A stretch of 64,000 bases of DNA from Limonium bicolor (GCA_023374045.1 CM041777.1:480787594-480851593); one strand, 5' to 3'; shown: positions 47,588 through 60,015, counted from the stretch's first letter. Made by a program: numbers and translations. Notes: a model not told the origin generated them from the sequence alone.

Positions 47588-50500
47588 TGAAATACCCCAA
47601 ACCTTAATAAGTTGTTTAAATATTAAATAATAAATTATTAAGACTAAAAAGAGTCTTAGTAACATTAGTAAACAATTTAATAAACAGTAAATACAATTAA
47701 TTGCCTAAAAAGCAATAAAGGGCGAAACATGCTCTAAGCTTGGAATAATCTTGGTTAAGACTTAATAAACTTACCAAGACCATATATATATATATGAATA
47801 TTTAAATTAATTACCAAAGAAAACCGAGCTTGAAAACAAGTTAAAACATAAAATGCTTAAGGAGCCTTAAAAGCACGTTTTGAGTAACTGTCGTGTAAAT
47901 GAGTTTTGAATGGCTAAATGTCCATTAATACTCTTTAATTAATATGTGTACTATTTAGTATCACATAGAAGTTTAAAAAAAAATAAGAATAATATTTCAC
48001 TTTTATGTGTTTTGTTATTGAATAGTAACTAAAATAAGCTAGTTTGTAACATATATTAACATATGTAATTTAATTGAGCAATAAAGACTACTTAACCCCT
48101 TATATTTAATGGGGGCCGGTTATGTATGTGGTGAAACGTCACCTTGCTAGCTGATTGAATAATCAGTGAGCAAATAAGTGAGTAGTGAAAAGCACTATTT
48201 GCTTTATGTATTAAATCTTCAAAAGTAACAACAATCAGTGACTTCTTCTCATTCTCTTCATTCTCATTTGCTGTTGTTTTCGCACGTAGCTATCTTCCCA
48301 TTTCTCTCTTTCACGATAGTGCAGCACCAGCACAAATACACAACTTCAAATCCTTGTAACTTCTTACTCACTTGTCCAAATCAAAAACCGAGACCACCGA
48401 TCTCTTAGTTTAATCAAGCTCTTCGATTTAGTCCCTTCAAATCTTCAAGAGCTCCACTTTGGTGCCAAGAGGAATCTCCATGGAAGGAGCTTGAGTTCAC
48501 CTTCTTACGTATTATTCTTCTCCTTTGCTTCAAGGTATGAGAACTCGAAGAAAAATGGTGTTTCCTCTCTGTTTTATGTTAAGCAAAATAGCTTAAAATT
48601 CCTTTGGGAAATGAACGTACGTTGTGTATTCAAACTGCCTAAAGAGCCAAGGGTAAATGACTTAGAAAAATGTTCTCAGAGGACTAGTAAAGGACATACG
48701 TACTGCTGTTTGTATTTGCAGGTGAAAGGCAAATATATTGTGGGAAATTCAGTGTTTAAGATTATTGCATTTTAAGAGCCTAAGAGCTAAGCAATTTAAA
48801 TTGTGCACTATATTGTTATGTGGTGTATATTTGGTGAAGTTTTGAGCATAAGAGTGTGCTGGGAAGTTTATACAATTGATGGATGTAAATAACTTACGTA
48901 GCGGAACATGAATAAATTCCAGTACGTCGTTCTGTATGTTGGGTCCGGGACCTAAGTCATGGGTCATGTCCCGGACCAGTGTTGCAAAATAGGCCGTGAG
49001 TTGTGTATATATGTAGGTCCGGGACTTGGGTCTCAAGCAAGGACCCGGACCAAAACACGTAACTTTTCCGAGAGAATTTTGCCTAGACTGGTCCGGGACT
49101 TAGGATCAGTATGAAGTCCCGGACCACCCCATTAAAAATAACCGAGAGTACACTTAGTTTATGGTCCGGGCCTTAGGATGGGGACAAGGTCCCGGACCGG
49201 TATAAAACATGGTGTTAAGGTATGAAAATGATGTTTAATGATGGGGATTGATGGATAATGGTGTTGTAAGGTTGTTAAGGACATGTTGGGTGTGTTATAA
49301 AGACAATCAGGTGGCTGAAAAGTTGTAGTAAAATGTGAAAGTGAAACAAGTTAAAAGTGTCAAGTTGTTTAACTAGTTAACGAGGGTAAGTTAAGAGCAT
49401 TAGACTTTAAACAATCATGTTACCCCGATGTTAATAAAGGTTAATGTAATGTTACCAGTTGTTCAAGAACTGTTCAAGGAACTTAGGACGACACGTTAGA
49501 GTGGACGTTGGTGACAGGTATGGTTTTCTTGCAACCTGTGTCCTACCGGATTACACCGGCTTGTATGCCAATGTGTTTTTATGTGTGTTTGCCACCTTGT
49601 AAGATAAAACATGTAATGAGTTTATAGTAATTCATATATGTGGCGCACCTAGTTCCGATACCATTTAACCTCGAAAGTGTTAAACCTTAGCTAACTGAGT
49701 CTAGGATCACACGAGAGTTTGGTATTCGGATTAAACGACCCAAATCGTGGGGAGTTCTAACCACGGCTATGCGTGAGTTAAATGTGTGGTTGTGTACATG
49801 AATGTAGGGATCTCCCTTGTATGTTTAACCCAAAAGTAATACTGTATGGTGTGTAGGTACGATAGACTCCGTAGTGGGGTTCTAACGAAAAGTTAAAAGT
49901 AAGTATGTACTAACATAGTGAGGAATCCGGTTTGGCCGGTCGCGCGTTGTTTGGGAGTGGGTATCCTTTTTAGCCTTACCCTCCTCTCTGTTATGGTTGT
50001 TTCCCTCACGGGTTATGATTTCCCATTAGCTTATCCCAAAGCTTAGCTATTCTGACTTACGATCGGTTTAGGGGGAACATGTGTTTGTGTGGTGTGTTCG
50101 GGTCACCAAATCCGATCCATCTTAGGTAAGTTACTCGTCCGACTATTAGGGCGGTAATGAGTGTTGTTATAACGAGCTTAACATGGGGGTGATATCTTTC
50201 CCTAGGCTCACCAGTGTATTAATTATGTTTGGGCGGTTCCTAAGAGATCCGTACCCGTTATGTATGTGTTTTGTTATGTTGCTAAGTTGTTGTGATGTGA
50301 TGTTATATGTGGCTTAGAAGCGGTTTATGAGGATCATGGATATGATTCCTAGTATGTGAAAGAGACGTTTGTGGTAACCCGATAGTGGGTAAATGTCGTC
50401 TATTAAGGTAATAGCTCCGTTAGAGGAGAAGTACTATAGGGTTGAAGAACTCAAAGTGTGATTTGTTAAGTATAAATGGATTACCTTCATTGAGCCCATT

Positions 50501-51038
50501 GAGGCGAAATGTATTGTGTTGTGAGTTTATGGTTTATATGCTTGATTTAAATGTAATCAATCGCATGCTAAGACGACAAATAGTTGTGCGTGGCCCGATA
50601 GCATGTGGGCTGCGGGATTACCATACCAGCAAAGGTGCTGAGCCCCTTGGGGGCCACCCTTTCTTTCCTTTTCTGTTTCAGGTACAAGGAGCTGGAGCCG
50701 TTCGAGAGTAGGACGGGGTAGTTATTGTGTATGGGTAGTTGATGTGATTACTTGAAATCTGTAGGTGTAGTAAGACCGAATTTGTTCTCGGCATTAGTTG
50801 TAAATACTCGGTACAGTTGGATGGTTTTGTATAATGAATGTTGGTAGTGATAGCGGAGTTGGTAATATGTAGTTGCTCGGGGATCTAGTCCATCAGACCG
50901 ATATAATTGTGAAAATGTTAGCCTTGTTAGCCACGTGGGTGGTTAACGGCGTGTAACACCAATGAGTAAGTAAGGTGATGTGGTATGTTTTCCGCTGCAG
51001 TTGTTGTTAAGTATGTTGTTGTCAGTTGGGGTGTTACA
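47588..51038 (+). repeat. 3' LTR of the 11.8-kb element
   Basis: It is nearly identical to the 5' LTR. Differences noticed are single-base and short indels (such as the A run near 48583 and the TATA run near 47787) and a few substitutions near 49741-49800. The hairpin array lies at 48942-49198 with the fourth hairpin shifted by one base. Confidence 0.93.
48942..49198 (+). repeat. Four-hairpin array (3' LTR copy)
   Basis: Hairpins start at 48942, 49016, 49090 and 49163. Arms and loops match the 5' LTR. One extra A between the third and fourth changes the spacing from 72 to 73 bp. Confidence 0.9.
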
Positions 51039-51207
51039 CTTATTACTAGTATTTTCTTATGCAATTAAGTACTATTAAGCATTCTAAACCACCACGCCTC
51101 GGTAGCAAAAGAAGTTCTTTGATTTATAGTATTTTGAAAAGACCAAAATCAGTACAATCGGGTTTCAGATTTTGTACTTATGATGATTATATTAACTTCA
51201 CTTTTAG

Positions 51208-51519
51208 TTTGATGATGATGATGGGGATATAGACGTTCTTAAGTGGTGGCAAGCACATGAAGTCAAGTTTCCCATCCTTGCAAAGATAGCTCGAGATGTG
51301 CTAGCAATTCCAGCATCAACCGTTGCTTCTGAGTCAGTGTTTAGGGCGGGCAAACGAGTATTGGATGAAAAGAGATCAAGCCTTGGACCGGACTCAATCA
51401 AGGTTTGTGTTGAGAAGTATGATTGGGACTTAGCCGAGCTGAGATCCCAAGCACGCGCATTGCAGTACAAAGGGCAACATGATGATTGGTATGAGATGAA
51501 TGGGGAAGTCACCACTTAG
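51208..51519 (+). pseudogene. hAT transposase, C-terminal dimerisation exon
   Basis: After an acceptor TTTTAG at 51202-51207, 103 residues run to TAG at 51517-51519. They carry the hAT dimer-domain signature: LKWWQAHEVKFPILAKIARD, then LAIPASTVASESVF, then VLDEKRSSLGPDS and a terminal W-rich part. In intact hAT transposases this region lets monomers assemble. The N-terminal BED finger and the catalytic DDE core are missing, so the copy cannot be active alone. The frame of this exon is still open, which suggests a not very old loss. Confidence 0.88.
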
Positions 51520-52047
51520 AACTTCTATCTTGTAATCTTTTAGAATGTATTAGTATTACTTTTTTCCCATGTAATCCTTTTTAAGACTTGCAAATTGAAA
51601 TCATGTAGCCTCTTAGTAATTGTACTCTTTTTCCTTATTAGGTTTTTACCTAATAAGGTTTTAACGAGACAGTGAATCATATAATGAAATTCTCTTTGTT
51701 CCTTAATTTTTGTAAATTCAGTAAAAAAATTCTAAGTATACGTTTATTACACATTTAAGATTATAAACTTGAGGAATAACCTATCTATGAGTAAAGTGGA
51801 CAAAAAGAGCAACGTGTGCGTGCAAACAGATCTCAACTCGAAGCTAAAACAAAGAAACTGGAGCCGATCAAATCTTTCCAGAACCAATCGGAATAACCCC
51901 AGAACCGGTCGGAACCAGAACCGGTTGGAACCGGTTTTTTGAGCAAATCCGAAGCGAATACAGCTTTTGGAACCGGAACCGCCCCGGATGCGCCCAGGAC
52001 CAGTTCCAAATCTGAATACACATTTCCCAGAACCCTAATCTGCAAAG

Positions 52048-52813
52048 TGACCTTAAATAATAACTATTTATGACATTGCACGTCATGTTTTAAGTTCACA
52101 ATATGTCACTTTTTTTTATTCAGGGGCATTTTCTTAAATTTCACAAAAACACAAATAACTATACAAATATTTAAAAGTTATAAAAAATAACTAAAACATA
52201 TATAAAATTGAAATACAATTCTTTAATATTAAATATACACAAAATTAAAAACAAATTAATTTTTCATTATTTTTTACCTTCTTTGACTAGTTATCGTTCT
52301 TTTTCTTCATTAAATATTTACATTTATGTTAGATAACGATTAAATATAATATAATAAGCATAGATATGTCAGTATATAAACAAACCTTACATAAGATGAG
52401 GCAATTACAATTATATGCAACTACCTCATCTTATATTAGATTAGTTATTTTTATATATTGACATATATATACTTATTATATAATATTTAATTATTGTTTA
52501 ACCATAATTGTAAATATTTTAATGAAAATTGATAAATAGTCAAAGAAGGAAAAAATGAGTAGACAAAAATAATTAGTTTGAAGTTCTATGTATGTTTAAT
52601 ATTTAAAAAATTGTAACTTTATCACATTTTTATATATGTGTTAGTTATTTTTTATAATTTTATCACTCTTTAAATATTTGTTGTAATTATTTATATTTTA
52701 GCATTTTTTTTGAAAAATTTCATATAATGCCCATAGATTACAAAAAGTGATATATTGTGAACTTGAAACATAATCTACAATGTTAGGGGTAAAATAGTTA
52801 CTACTTAAGGTCA
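52048..52813. mobile_element. Fold-back element of about 770 bp
   Basis: The left end TGACCTTAAATAATAACTATT and right end AATAGTTACTACTTAAGGTCA are inverted. The arms stay similar (AAGTTCACAATATGTCAC versus GTGATATATTGTGAACTT) and meet near 52410 around a CATAAGATGAG / CTCATCTTAT palindrome. It is AT-rich with no gene. No TSD is clear; the hAT right end lies directly to the left. Confidence 0.75.
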
Positions 52814-53009
52814 TTTCATATTTGGGATATATAGTGAATTTCAAAACTTTTTATATGTATATTAATCTCAAATGAAACTTTCTAGAATTATATTGTGAAT
52901 TTTCCCAAGAAAAAAAGATTCATACTACTACACTAGTACAAGAAGTACTTCCTTTTATTATACATACCTAGTAGCATGCTATACAGTTATAATATAGAAT
53001 ATAATAAAA
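52814..53009. other. AT-rich spacer
   Basis: No gene. A stretch near 52820 (CATATTTGGGATATATAGTGAATTTC) weakly resembles the end of the 15.8-kb fold-back MITE. Confidence 0.4.
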
Positions 53010-54751
53010 TAGAGAAATTTCATGAAATATCATTATATTTTTGGTTAATTCATGAAATGTCATTAAAATAAGAAAGTCACAAATGCCACTACATTTTTGT
53101 GAAAATTCATGAAATGCCACTCCGCACTCTTCGATGTTAGTATTCCGTTGAAAGGTCAAAAAAATGACTGGTTTGTCCCCAAATGGCCAGATTACTATTC
53201 AATGGCTATATTTTAACTTCAACGACTACTTTTCACAAATTAGCGATTAGTTCATGAAATACCATTTTGTCAAAGTTCATGAAATGCATTTATTTCAAAA
53301 AATGGCTATTTTTTGCTTATAACGACTAGTTGTGCATTCATATGTTATTTTGTGCTATAAGAACTCATTATAAGCATATAAAATGACCATTTCTTAGCTC
53401 TACTCACCCACAACACATTAGTCATGTATTCCCTCACTTACACAACCACAACCAATGATTTTTTCTAAACAATACCCCCTCCTATTCAAAATATCTATAG
53501 TTTTAGAGATGATTCTAGACAGGTTTAAGTCTAGATTCATCTCTAAAATGATGGATATTTTGAATATAAGGAAGTACATTGCAATTTGAGCTTTTTGCTC
53601 TTCGTTTCTCAGTTAACCAATTAGTAGGTGTGTTTGCTTGCTTCTTCTTCTTTTCCCTTTTATTCTTCCTCTACCTAGCATGTTGGATTTTGTCGTACTT
53701 GAAACTTTGACGGAGAAGACAAGTTAATGTGAACCATCGGTCGGTTGAGTTTGCATTCTTATTGTATTCGTTGTTCTAGGCTTAATATTTATTCCTTTAC
53801 AAATTGTTTAAAACTATGAAAATAAGACTTATGTGTCTGTATTATAGCCATCTGTAATGCTATTGATGTTTAGGGTATGAAAATTAGACCCTAATGGTAA
53901 AGTATACTCCAACTAGTTTTAACTGATAATATGGGTTAGGGCAGGTGTATTCCATTTTATCTTCTTTAAAATGTTTGGTTTACCTTTGTGTGTGTCACTT
54001 TGGTTCCAATCTTATAACCATTTCCTCTACGATTCAATCTGATTTATAAATAATATTCTAAATTTAGAAGCTTGTATTATAAGGTAAAATACTCACTCAA
54101 CATTTTGCAGTGATGATGGGTTTTCGATTAACACCCCTTCCGTGAAACTTGCACATTTGTGTAGAATAACATAGCCCGCAAACATCCAAAAGTATATGAA
54201 GCAGTGACTATAGAGCCTCTAAACATTCCCAATTGGTATGATGAACTTGTAATGTGTCGTTTGAAAATTTTCATCGATTGCGGTTGTGTAAATGGGGGAA
54301 TACATGACTAATGTGCTATGGGTGGGTAGAGTTAAAAAATGGTCATTTTATAGGTTGATAATAAGGTCTTATAGCATAAAAGGTCATATAAATAATGAAT
54401 GTACAACTAACCGTTAGAATTAGAAAAAAACTGTTTTTTTGTAACATAAACATTTCATCAACTTCATCAAAATGGGGTTTCAAGAACTTTATCAAAATTC
54501 GCAAATTAGAGGCTGCGGGCTGTCCGCACGGAGTATTGTACAGCCTCTTCCATTTGGCAGTCCAGTCAGCAGTTGACTGGACTGTTTTGCTGACTGGACT
54601 ACCTTTTTATTATATTAACTTTAATTAGTTGTAACTTTTAATATATAAGTCCAAAATGAAAAAAAATACATTATTGTTTACATAAATTCGAGCTCTTCAA
54701 AACAAGACCAGTCATGGATATGTTTTGACAACTTTGAAATTTTTTTTACAT

Positions 54752-55600
54752 GATACACTAAAATGATAATATAATTCATTAATTTTGATATTATGATTCA
54801 TTAAAATTGATATTATGATTTACTAACTAATAAGTGGTGAATTAAATAACACACTTTGGAACCGATAAAAAATTATTATTATTTTGTAGTGTATTATTAT
54901 TGTATGATGTATTTTAAACCTTATATGGTGAATCATGTATTTTCCGTACATACCAAATTTGTTTTGTGTTGTGTTATTGTTTAACTTTTTTTTATTTTTA
55001 TATGTTTACGTTGATACACTAAAATGATTATATGATTCATTAACTTTGATATTATGATTCATTAAAATCAATATCATGATTCATTAACTAATAAGTGGTG
55101 AGTTAGATAACGAACTTCGTAATCGATAAAAAAAGTTATTATTGTTGTAGTGTATTATTATTATTGTATGGTGCAATTTTAATCTTCTACAGTGAATCAT
55201 GTATTTTTATACATACCAAATATTGTTTTTTTTTTTTGAAAAGATTGTTTTTGTTGTATTATTGTTTAATTTTTTTTATTTTTATATGTTTGTGATGATA
55301 CACTAAAATGAAGATATGATTCATTAATTTTGATATTATGATTCATTAACTTACAAGTAGTGAATTAGGTAACAAACTTGAAACTAATAATGGATCATTA
55401 TTGTAACACATTATTATTATTATTTTTATTATTATTGTTTTGTGGTGTATTATTATTATTTATACGATGTATTTTAAGTCTTATATAGTGAATCATATAT
55501 ATTTTTAATACACCGATTTCAAAACAGAATATGAATCATTATTATTTTGTAGTGTATTATTATTAGTGTATGATGTATATTAAACTGTATCGAGTGAATC
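54752..55600. repeat. Three tandem units of about 260-285 bp (first half)
   Basis: Units start with GATACACTAAAATGA at about 54752, 55012 and 55297. Each contains GATTCATTAATTTTGATATT blocks, AAGTGGTGAATTA and TAGTGTATTATTATT. Confidence 0.8.
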
Positions 55601-56183
55601 AAGTATGGTTGATATGTATAAATATATACATATAAAAAATATAAAATTTTAAAGTTGTCAAAACATATCCATATCTGGTCTTGTTTTGAAGAGCTTGAAT
55701 TTAGATGAACATTGATATTTTTTTTTTAATTTTGGACTTCTATTTTAAAAGTTATAACCAATTGAAAATTAATATAATAAAAAGATAGTCCAGTCAACAA
55801 AACTTTCCAATCAACTGCTGACTGGACTGACACATCAAATGGGCCGTGTAAACTCAGTGTACAAATACTTGACCAAATTAAGCACAACTCAATCACTAGC
55901 ATTTACTATATGGCAAATTCGACCCAACGGTCTGGGTGCACCAACTATTGCACGGAATACTTACGTGACAGTCCAGTCACATGTTGACTGGACAGCTGAT
56001 GTGGCATATGAGGTGAGAAAAAAATTTATATTAACATTAAATGGTTATAACTTTTAATATATAAGTCCAAAATGAAAGAAAATTATACCATTGTTCATCT
56101 AAATTCAAGCTCTTCAAAACAAGACCAGTCATGGATATGTTTTGACAACTTTTAAAAAAAATTATTTTTTACATGTGTATGAT

Positions 56184-57000
56184 GATACACTAAAATGATA
56201 ATATGATTCATTAATTTTGATATTATGATTCATTAAAGTTGATATTATCATTCATTAACTAATAAGTGGTGAATTAGATTAAAAATTTCAAAACCGATAA
56301 AAAATCATTATTGTTTTGTAGTGTATTATTATTGTATGATGTATTTTAAACAAGATATGGTGAATCATGTACTTTTCATACATAGCAAATATTATTTTGT
56401 ATTATATTATTGTTTAATTTTTTTATTTTTATATGTATATTGATACACTAAAATGATATGATTCATTACATTTGATATTATGATTCATTAAAATTGATAT
56501 TATGATTCATTAATTAATAAGTAGTGAATTAGATATCAAACTTTGGAACCGATAAAAAATCATTTTTTTTTGTAGTGTATTATTATTGTTGTATGGTGTA
56601 TTTTAAACCTTCTATGGCGAATCATATATTTTTCGTACATGCCAAATATTGTTTTGTGTTGCATTATTGTTTAAATTTTTTATTTTTATATGTTTGCGAT
56701 GATACACTAAAATGAAGATATGATTCATTAACTTTAATATCATGATTCATTAAAATTGATATTATGATTTATTAACTAACAAGTGGTGAATCCTTATTGT
56801 TTTATGTTATATTATTATCATTTTATGATGTACTATAATTTTTTATGGTGTGTTATTATTATTTGTATGTTGCAATTTAAGCTTTATATGATAAATCATA
56901 TTTTTTCTTGATATACCAACTCATAAACAAATATTGAATCATTATTGTTTTTTGGTGTATTATTATTATTTTGTGATGTATTTTAAGTTTTATACGGTGA
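56184..57000. repeat. Three tandem units of about 260 bp (second half)
   Basis: The GATACACTAAAATGA-type starts recur at about 56184, 56440 and 56700, with the same internal order as the first half. Confidence 0.8.
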
Positions 57001-57725
57001 ATCATAAGTCTTGTTGATATGTGTAAATGTATACATGTAAATTAAAATAAATTTTTAAATTTGTCAAAACATATTCATGTTTAGTCTTATTTTGAAGAGC
57101 TTGAATTTAGATGAACATTGGTGTAATTTTTTTATTTTAGATATATATTTTAAAAGTTACAACAATTTAAAATTAATATAACAAAAGACAACCCGAACAA
57201 CTACTATGATAGGTGCGGATAGCATGCTGCTAATTAAAATGAGAAAGATATACTATAATATTGATGAATATGAGAAAGAAGTACACGATTTGCTTTATGC
57301 TTACGTGGTGGGTCTGTTGCATACAATCCTGTCCACTACATTTTTGTGCTGACTGGACTGTCACCTCATTTGGGCTGCTCCATTATAGGTGCGGATAGCC
57401 CGCACAATCTACGCGCTGATCAAAATTAGATTTGATTAACTTTTCGTTAATTTGTAAAAAGTAGTCATTAAAATCAAACTATAATTGTTGAACCGATTAG
57501 AGACAAAATAGTAATTTTACGACATTTTAACAAAATACTAACACCCAACAACAGAAAATGGTACCTTCATAAATCTATCTAAAATATAGTGATATTATAT
57601 ACTATATTAAAGTGAGATTTGATGAATTAATAAAAAAACATGATGACATTTTATCAAATTAATAAAATAAATGCTACTAATGGACAAAATATCCTCACTC
57701 CGTCACATCGTCGTGGGGGTGGGCA

Positions 57726-58228
57726 TAGGGATGTCAATCTTGACCTGAACCCGAAATCCGACCCGAAACCGACCCGTAAAAAGCCGGGTTCGGGTTGAGA
57801 TTTTTGACCCGAAATGATTTTCGGGTCGGGTTCGGGTTGCGTCATTGAAACCCGCTTCGGGTTCGGGTTGAACCCGCTAACCCGTAACCCGAAAAAAATT
57901 TAATTAAAAATAGAAAATATGTTAGATTTAATGACTTAATTAGTATTTAATGATTAATTTATGACTAAAATATACATTTAATCAATAACATATGATTATA
58001 TATTGTACATAATAATTAATTAATATTATAGTATTATATTTTTTTATTAAATAATCCAAAATTTAAAAAATAAAATAAATTTTTGAAAAAACGGATCGGG
58101 TTCGGGTCAACCCGCTCCGGGTTCGGGTTAAAGAAGTACAACCCGCTCCGGGTTCGGGTCGGATTCGGGTTGACCAAAACTATTTTCGGGTCGGGTTCCC
58201 GACCCGAAACCCGATTTTGACACCCCTA
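57726..58228. mobile_element. 503-bp hAT-type MITE with perfect 8-bp TSD
   Basis: The ends TAGGGATGTCAA and TTGACACCCCTA are inverted (11 of 12 match). GGTGGGCA flanks both sides (57718-57725 and 58229-58236), the 8-bp TSD expected of hAT. Both subterminal regions are dense in ACCCGAA / TTCGGGT repeats, the centre is AT-rich, and there is no ORF. Confidence 0.93.
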
Positions 58229-58482
58229 GGTGGGCACACAGTGCGATAGGCGTAGCCACGGCAAGCACCGGCATCACGTCACATCACATCCCACTACTAC
58301 TAAGTACTAACAATTCAGAAAAAAAATTCATTTGGTTTTGTATAAGCATTCATATGCAATCGAGGTGGGCCATTTCGTTCCAAAAAGCAACTCCGCGTTT
58401 GTAAGTTCTTGTTTAGCTCGGTCAGCTTTGTCGGTGAGCGGGTTTTCTGATGACGTGTCAGATTATCAGAGAGGTAACCTGC

Positions 58483-58578
58483 ACCGCCACTTTCCGCTTC
58501 ACGGGAACAGTAAGGGCAAGAGCATAGCCGACCGCCACTTTCCGCTTCACGGGAACAATAAGGGCAAGAGCATAGCCG
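58483..58578. repeat. Perfect-length tandem duplication, 2 x 48 bp
   Basis: Units at 58483-58530 and 58531-58578 contain CCGCCACTTTCCGCTTCACG and AAGGGCAAGAGCATAGCCGA and differ at one or two bases. Because 48 is a multiple of three, reading frames on both strands stay open and show repeated peptides; no gene is implied. Confidence 0.9.
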
Positions 58579-58717
58579 AATATCATAATGATCAAATCTC
58601 ACCCTGGTTAGTGAATGGGATTTGACATGTTATCCAGTTAGAGATTGACATGTGGCTTTTAACGTTTGAAAAAGAAGATTAATCTACAAAAAAAAGTAGT
58701 CACCGAACGCAGTCTTA

Positions 58718-59404
58718 GGCCCCGTTCGATAGCTAGAGGGCCAATTTGGAGCGCGTTAATGTCGTGAAAAAGCTCAAAATTTTCACCCACATCAATGGAC
58801 ATTTATGTTCTGGGTCGTTCGTTTGAGAGCGCTGACGTTTGAAACATACAGGTGGGGAATATACTAAATTGCCCCTCGACAATACGTCTTCCTCTTCTCC
58901 CTATACCATCTTCTTCCTTGTTTTACATCCCAACGCTGCAATTTCTCCCGTTTTCCTCTGCGGCCTCAACCCTCGACTGCTGGTTGGCTTCGGTGAGAGC
59001 CCTCCCTTTCTGGATTTTTCAACATGAACACGCGAAGGAGGGTAATTTCAGCTGCAAAACCACAGGAAATTACAGCACTGAATGTACATATTGGTGAATC
59101 AAATCGTACATTGTGTCGCAGAAGCAGGCTGTGCAAAATCTACATCAATGGTGAGAGCGATAAAAGAAAGGATATTCATCAATGTGTACAGTAGGCGGTA
59201 AAAAGTGAGGGTAGTGGTGTAATTGCGTGAAGAGTTGGAGCAGCATTTCGCGTGGGTTTTTCTAAACGTAGGTTTGAGTAGCTTTTTGGTAGAGGTGGGT
59301 GAGGCGCGAAAAGTGATCATTTTACTGCTGCAAATTGTGCATCTGTCCCATCCCATAATCACGAAATGCAGAAAACTTACGTTCTGCTATCACCGAACGG
59401 GCCC
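58718..59404. mobile_element. Tourist-like MITE E1
   Basis: The ends GGCCCCGTTCG and CGAACGGGCCC are inverted. TTA lies on both sides (58715-58717 and 59405-59407), as for PIF/Harbinger elements. At 687 bp it is long for a MITE. Its middle (about 58880-59100) is richer in GC and may be captured DNA, but no protein is recognised. Confidence 0.8.
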
Positions 59405-59407
59405 TTA

Positions 59408-59605
59408 GGGCCCGTTCTTTGGCAACATTAAGTTGAGTTTTTGATGATTAATGTACTTTTGTTTAAAAGTGATGTACAAATGTCAATTTTTAATTGGTCC
59501 ACAACTAACTATAGTACACATGTCAAGTTAACATTTGTTAACTAGAGGGACATTTAACAAAAAGCTAGGAAACCTAGCTTATTGGGCAAAAGTCAGAACG
59601 CCCCC
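59408..59605. mobile_element. Tourist-like MITE E2
   Basis: It starts GGGCCCGTTCTTTGG and ends CAGAACGCCCCC. It shares the TTA at 59405-59407 with E1 and is followed by TTA at 59606-59608. It is 198 bp long. Confidence 0.78.
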
Positions 59606-59608
59606 TTA

Positions 59609-60015
59609 GGCTCCGTTCTGGGTTTTGAAGCAAAAGCTTGGTTTACAAGTTTTTTCTTTAATCTACCCCTAGTTAACAAATAGCTAACTGACACATATAC
59701 ATTAGGTTAGATTTTAACAAATAACAAACTGACACATGGCAGTGAAAAAGTAAATAAAGGAGATTAATCCTCAAAACGTGTAGGGTCCTTTTGGTGATCA
59801 TTTGTTTTGTGGTAAGCTTAATATTTGGGATAAAGCTTTAAATACAAACTTTTTGTTAAAGTTGGGTGTAGTTAACTAATAGTGGTTTGCCATGTGTACT
59901 ATAGTCAACTTTTTGTGGGATATGGGTATAGAAATATCCAATCAAAGTATGACATGTGTCCCATACTTTTTGAAAAAATAGATTAATGTGCTAAAGCTAA
60001 TAAAAGAACGGCCCC
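59609..60015. mobile_element. Tourist-like MITE E3
   Basis: It starts GGCTCCGTTCTGG and ends AAAAGAACGGCCCC. TTA lies to the left and TAA to the right. It is 407 bp long with several GTTAACTA motifs. Confidence 0.7.

Larger units (their letters stand above)
39222..51038 (+). mobile_element. 11.8-kb LTR retrotransposon, non-autonomous (LARD-like)
   Basis: LTRs are at 39222-42683 (3462 bp) and 47588-51038 (3451 bp). Both start TGAAATACCCC and end GGGGTGTTACA. CTTAT lies on both sides (39217-39221 and 51039-51043), a perfect 5-bp TSD. Next to the 5' LTR is a PBS, and before the 3' LTR a purine tract. The 4904-bp interior has no ORF above 126 codons and no recognisable gag, protease, RT, RNase H or integrase. 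The two LTRs differ by only a small number of substitutions and short indels, pointing to a recent insertion. With cis signals intact and proteins absent, it must have been moved in trans, by a Ty3/gypsy relative judging from the PBS and ends. Confidence 0.92.
38807..52040 (+). mobile_element. hAT transposon, internally deleted and split by an 11.8-kb LTR element
   Basis: The left end (38807 to about 39085) and right end (about 51850-52040) are packed with GGAACCGG / CCGGTTGG subterminal repeats. Both match the corresponding ends of the small MITE at 61740-62263. A TATAAATA box at 39158-39165, with a CTCTTCTTCTCTCTTA leader after it, looks like the transposase promoter. The transposase 3' exon survives at 51208-51519. 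Without the LTR element only about 1.4 kb remains, so most of the transposase is gone. Exact termini and the 8-bp TSD were not resolved. Confidence 0.75.
54514..57404. mobile_element. Nested 2.9-kb palindromic element with TGCGGGCT-type TIRs
   Basis: The left end TGCGGGCTGTCCGCAC and right end GTGCGGATAGCCCGCA are inverted. Similarity continues for about 58 bp into CAGTCCAGTCAGCA. Inside are two fold-back halves (about 54514-55855 and 55965-57404), each with arms containing AAACAAGACCAGTCATGG or its inverse, and each holding three roughly 260-bp tandem units. It may be two related elements side by side or one that duplicated. It is AT-rich and has no coding capacity. Confidence 0.7.
53010..57660. 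mobile_element. Non-autonomous TIR element, long inverted arms, carrying a nested 2.9-kb element
   Basis: The left arm (about 53010-53460) and the right arm are inverted copies. The right arm is split into 54270-54513 and 57405-57660. Clear pairs are CACATTAGTCATGTATTCCC at 53418 with GGGAATACATGACTAATGTG at 54311, TATAAAATGACCATTT with AAATGGTCATTTTATA, and GACTACTTTTCACAAATTA with TAATTTGTAAAAAGTAGTC. Without the nested element it is about 1.8 kb. Arms of several hundred bp suggest a Mutator-like MITE. No transposase is present. The outermost ends and TSD were not resolved. Confidence 0.65.

Noticed and set aside
58315..58625. Peptide with two identical CSCPYCSREAESGG units, looking like a metal-binding protein
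   Set aside because: The repeat is a 48-bp DNA duplication readable on both strands. No conserved start or context.
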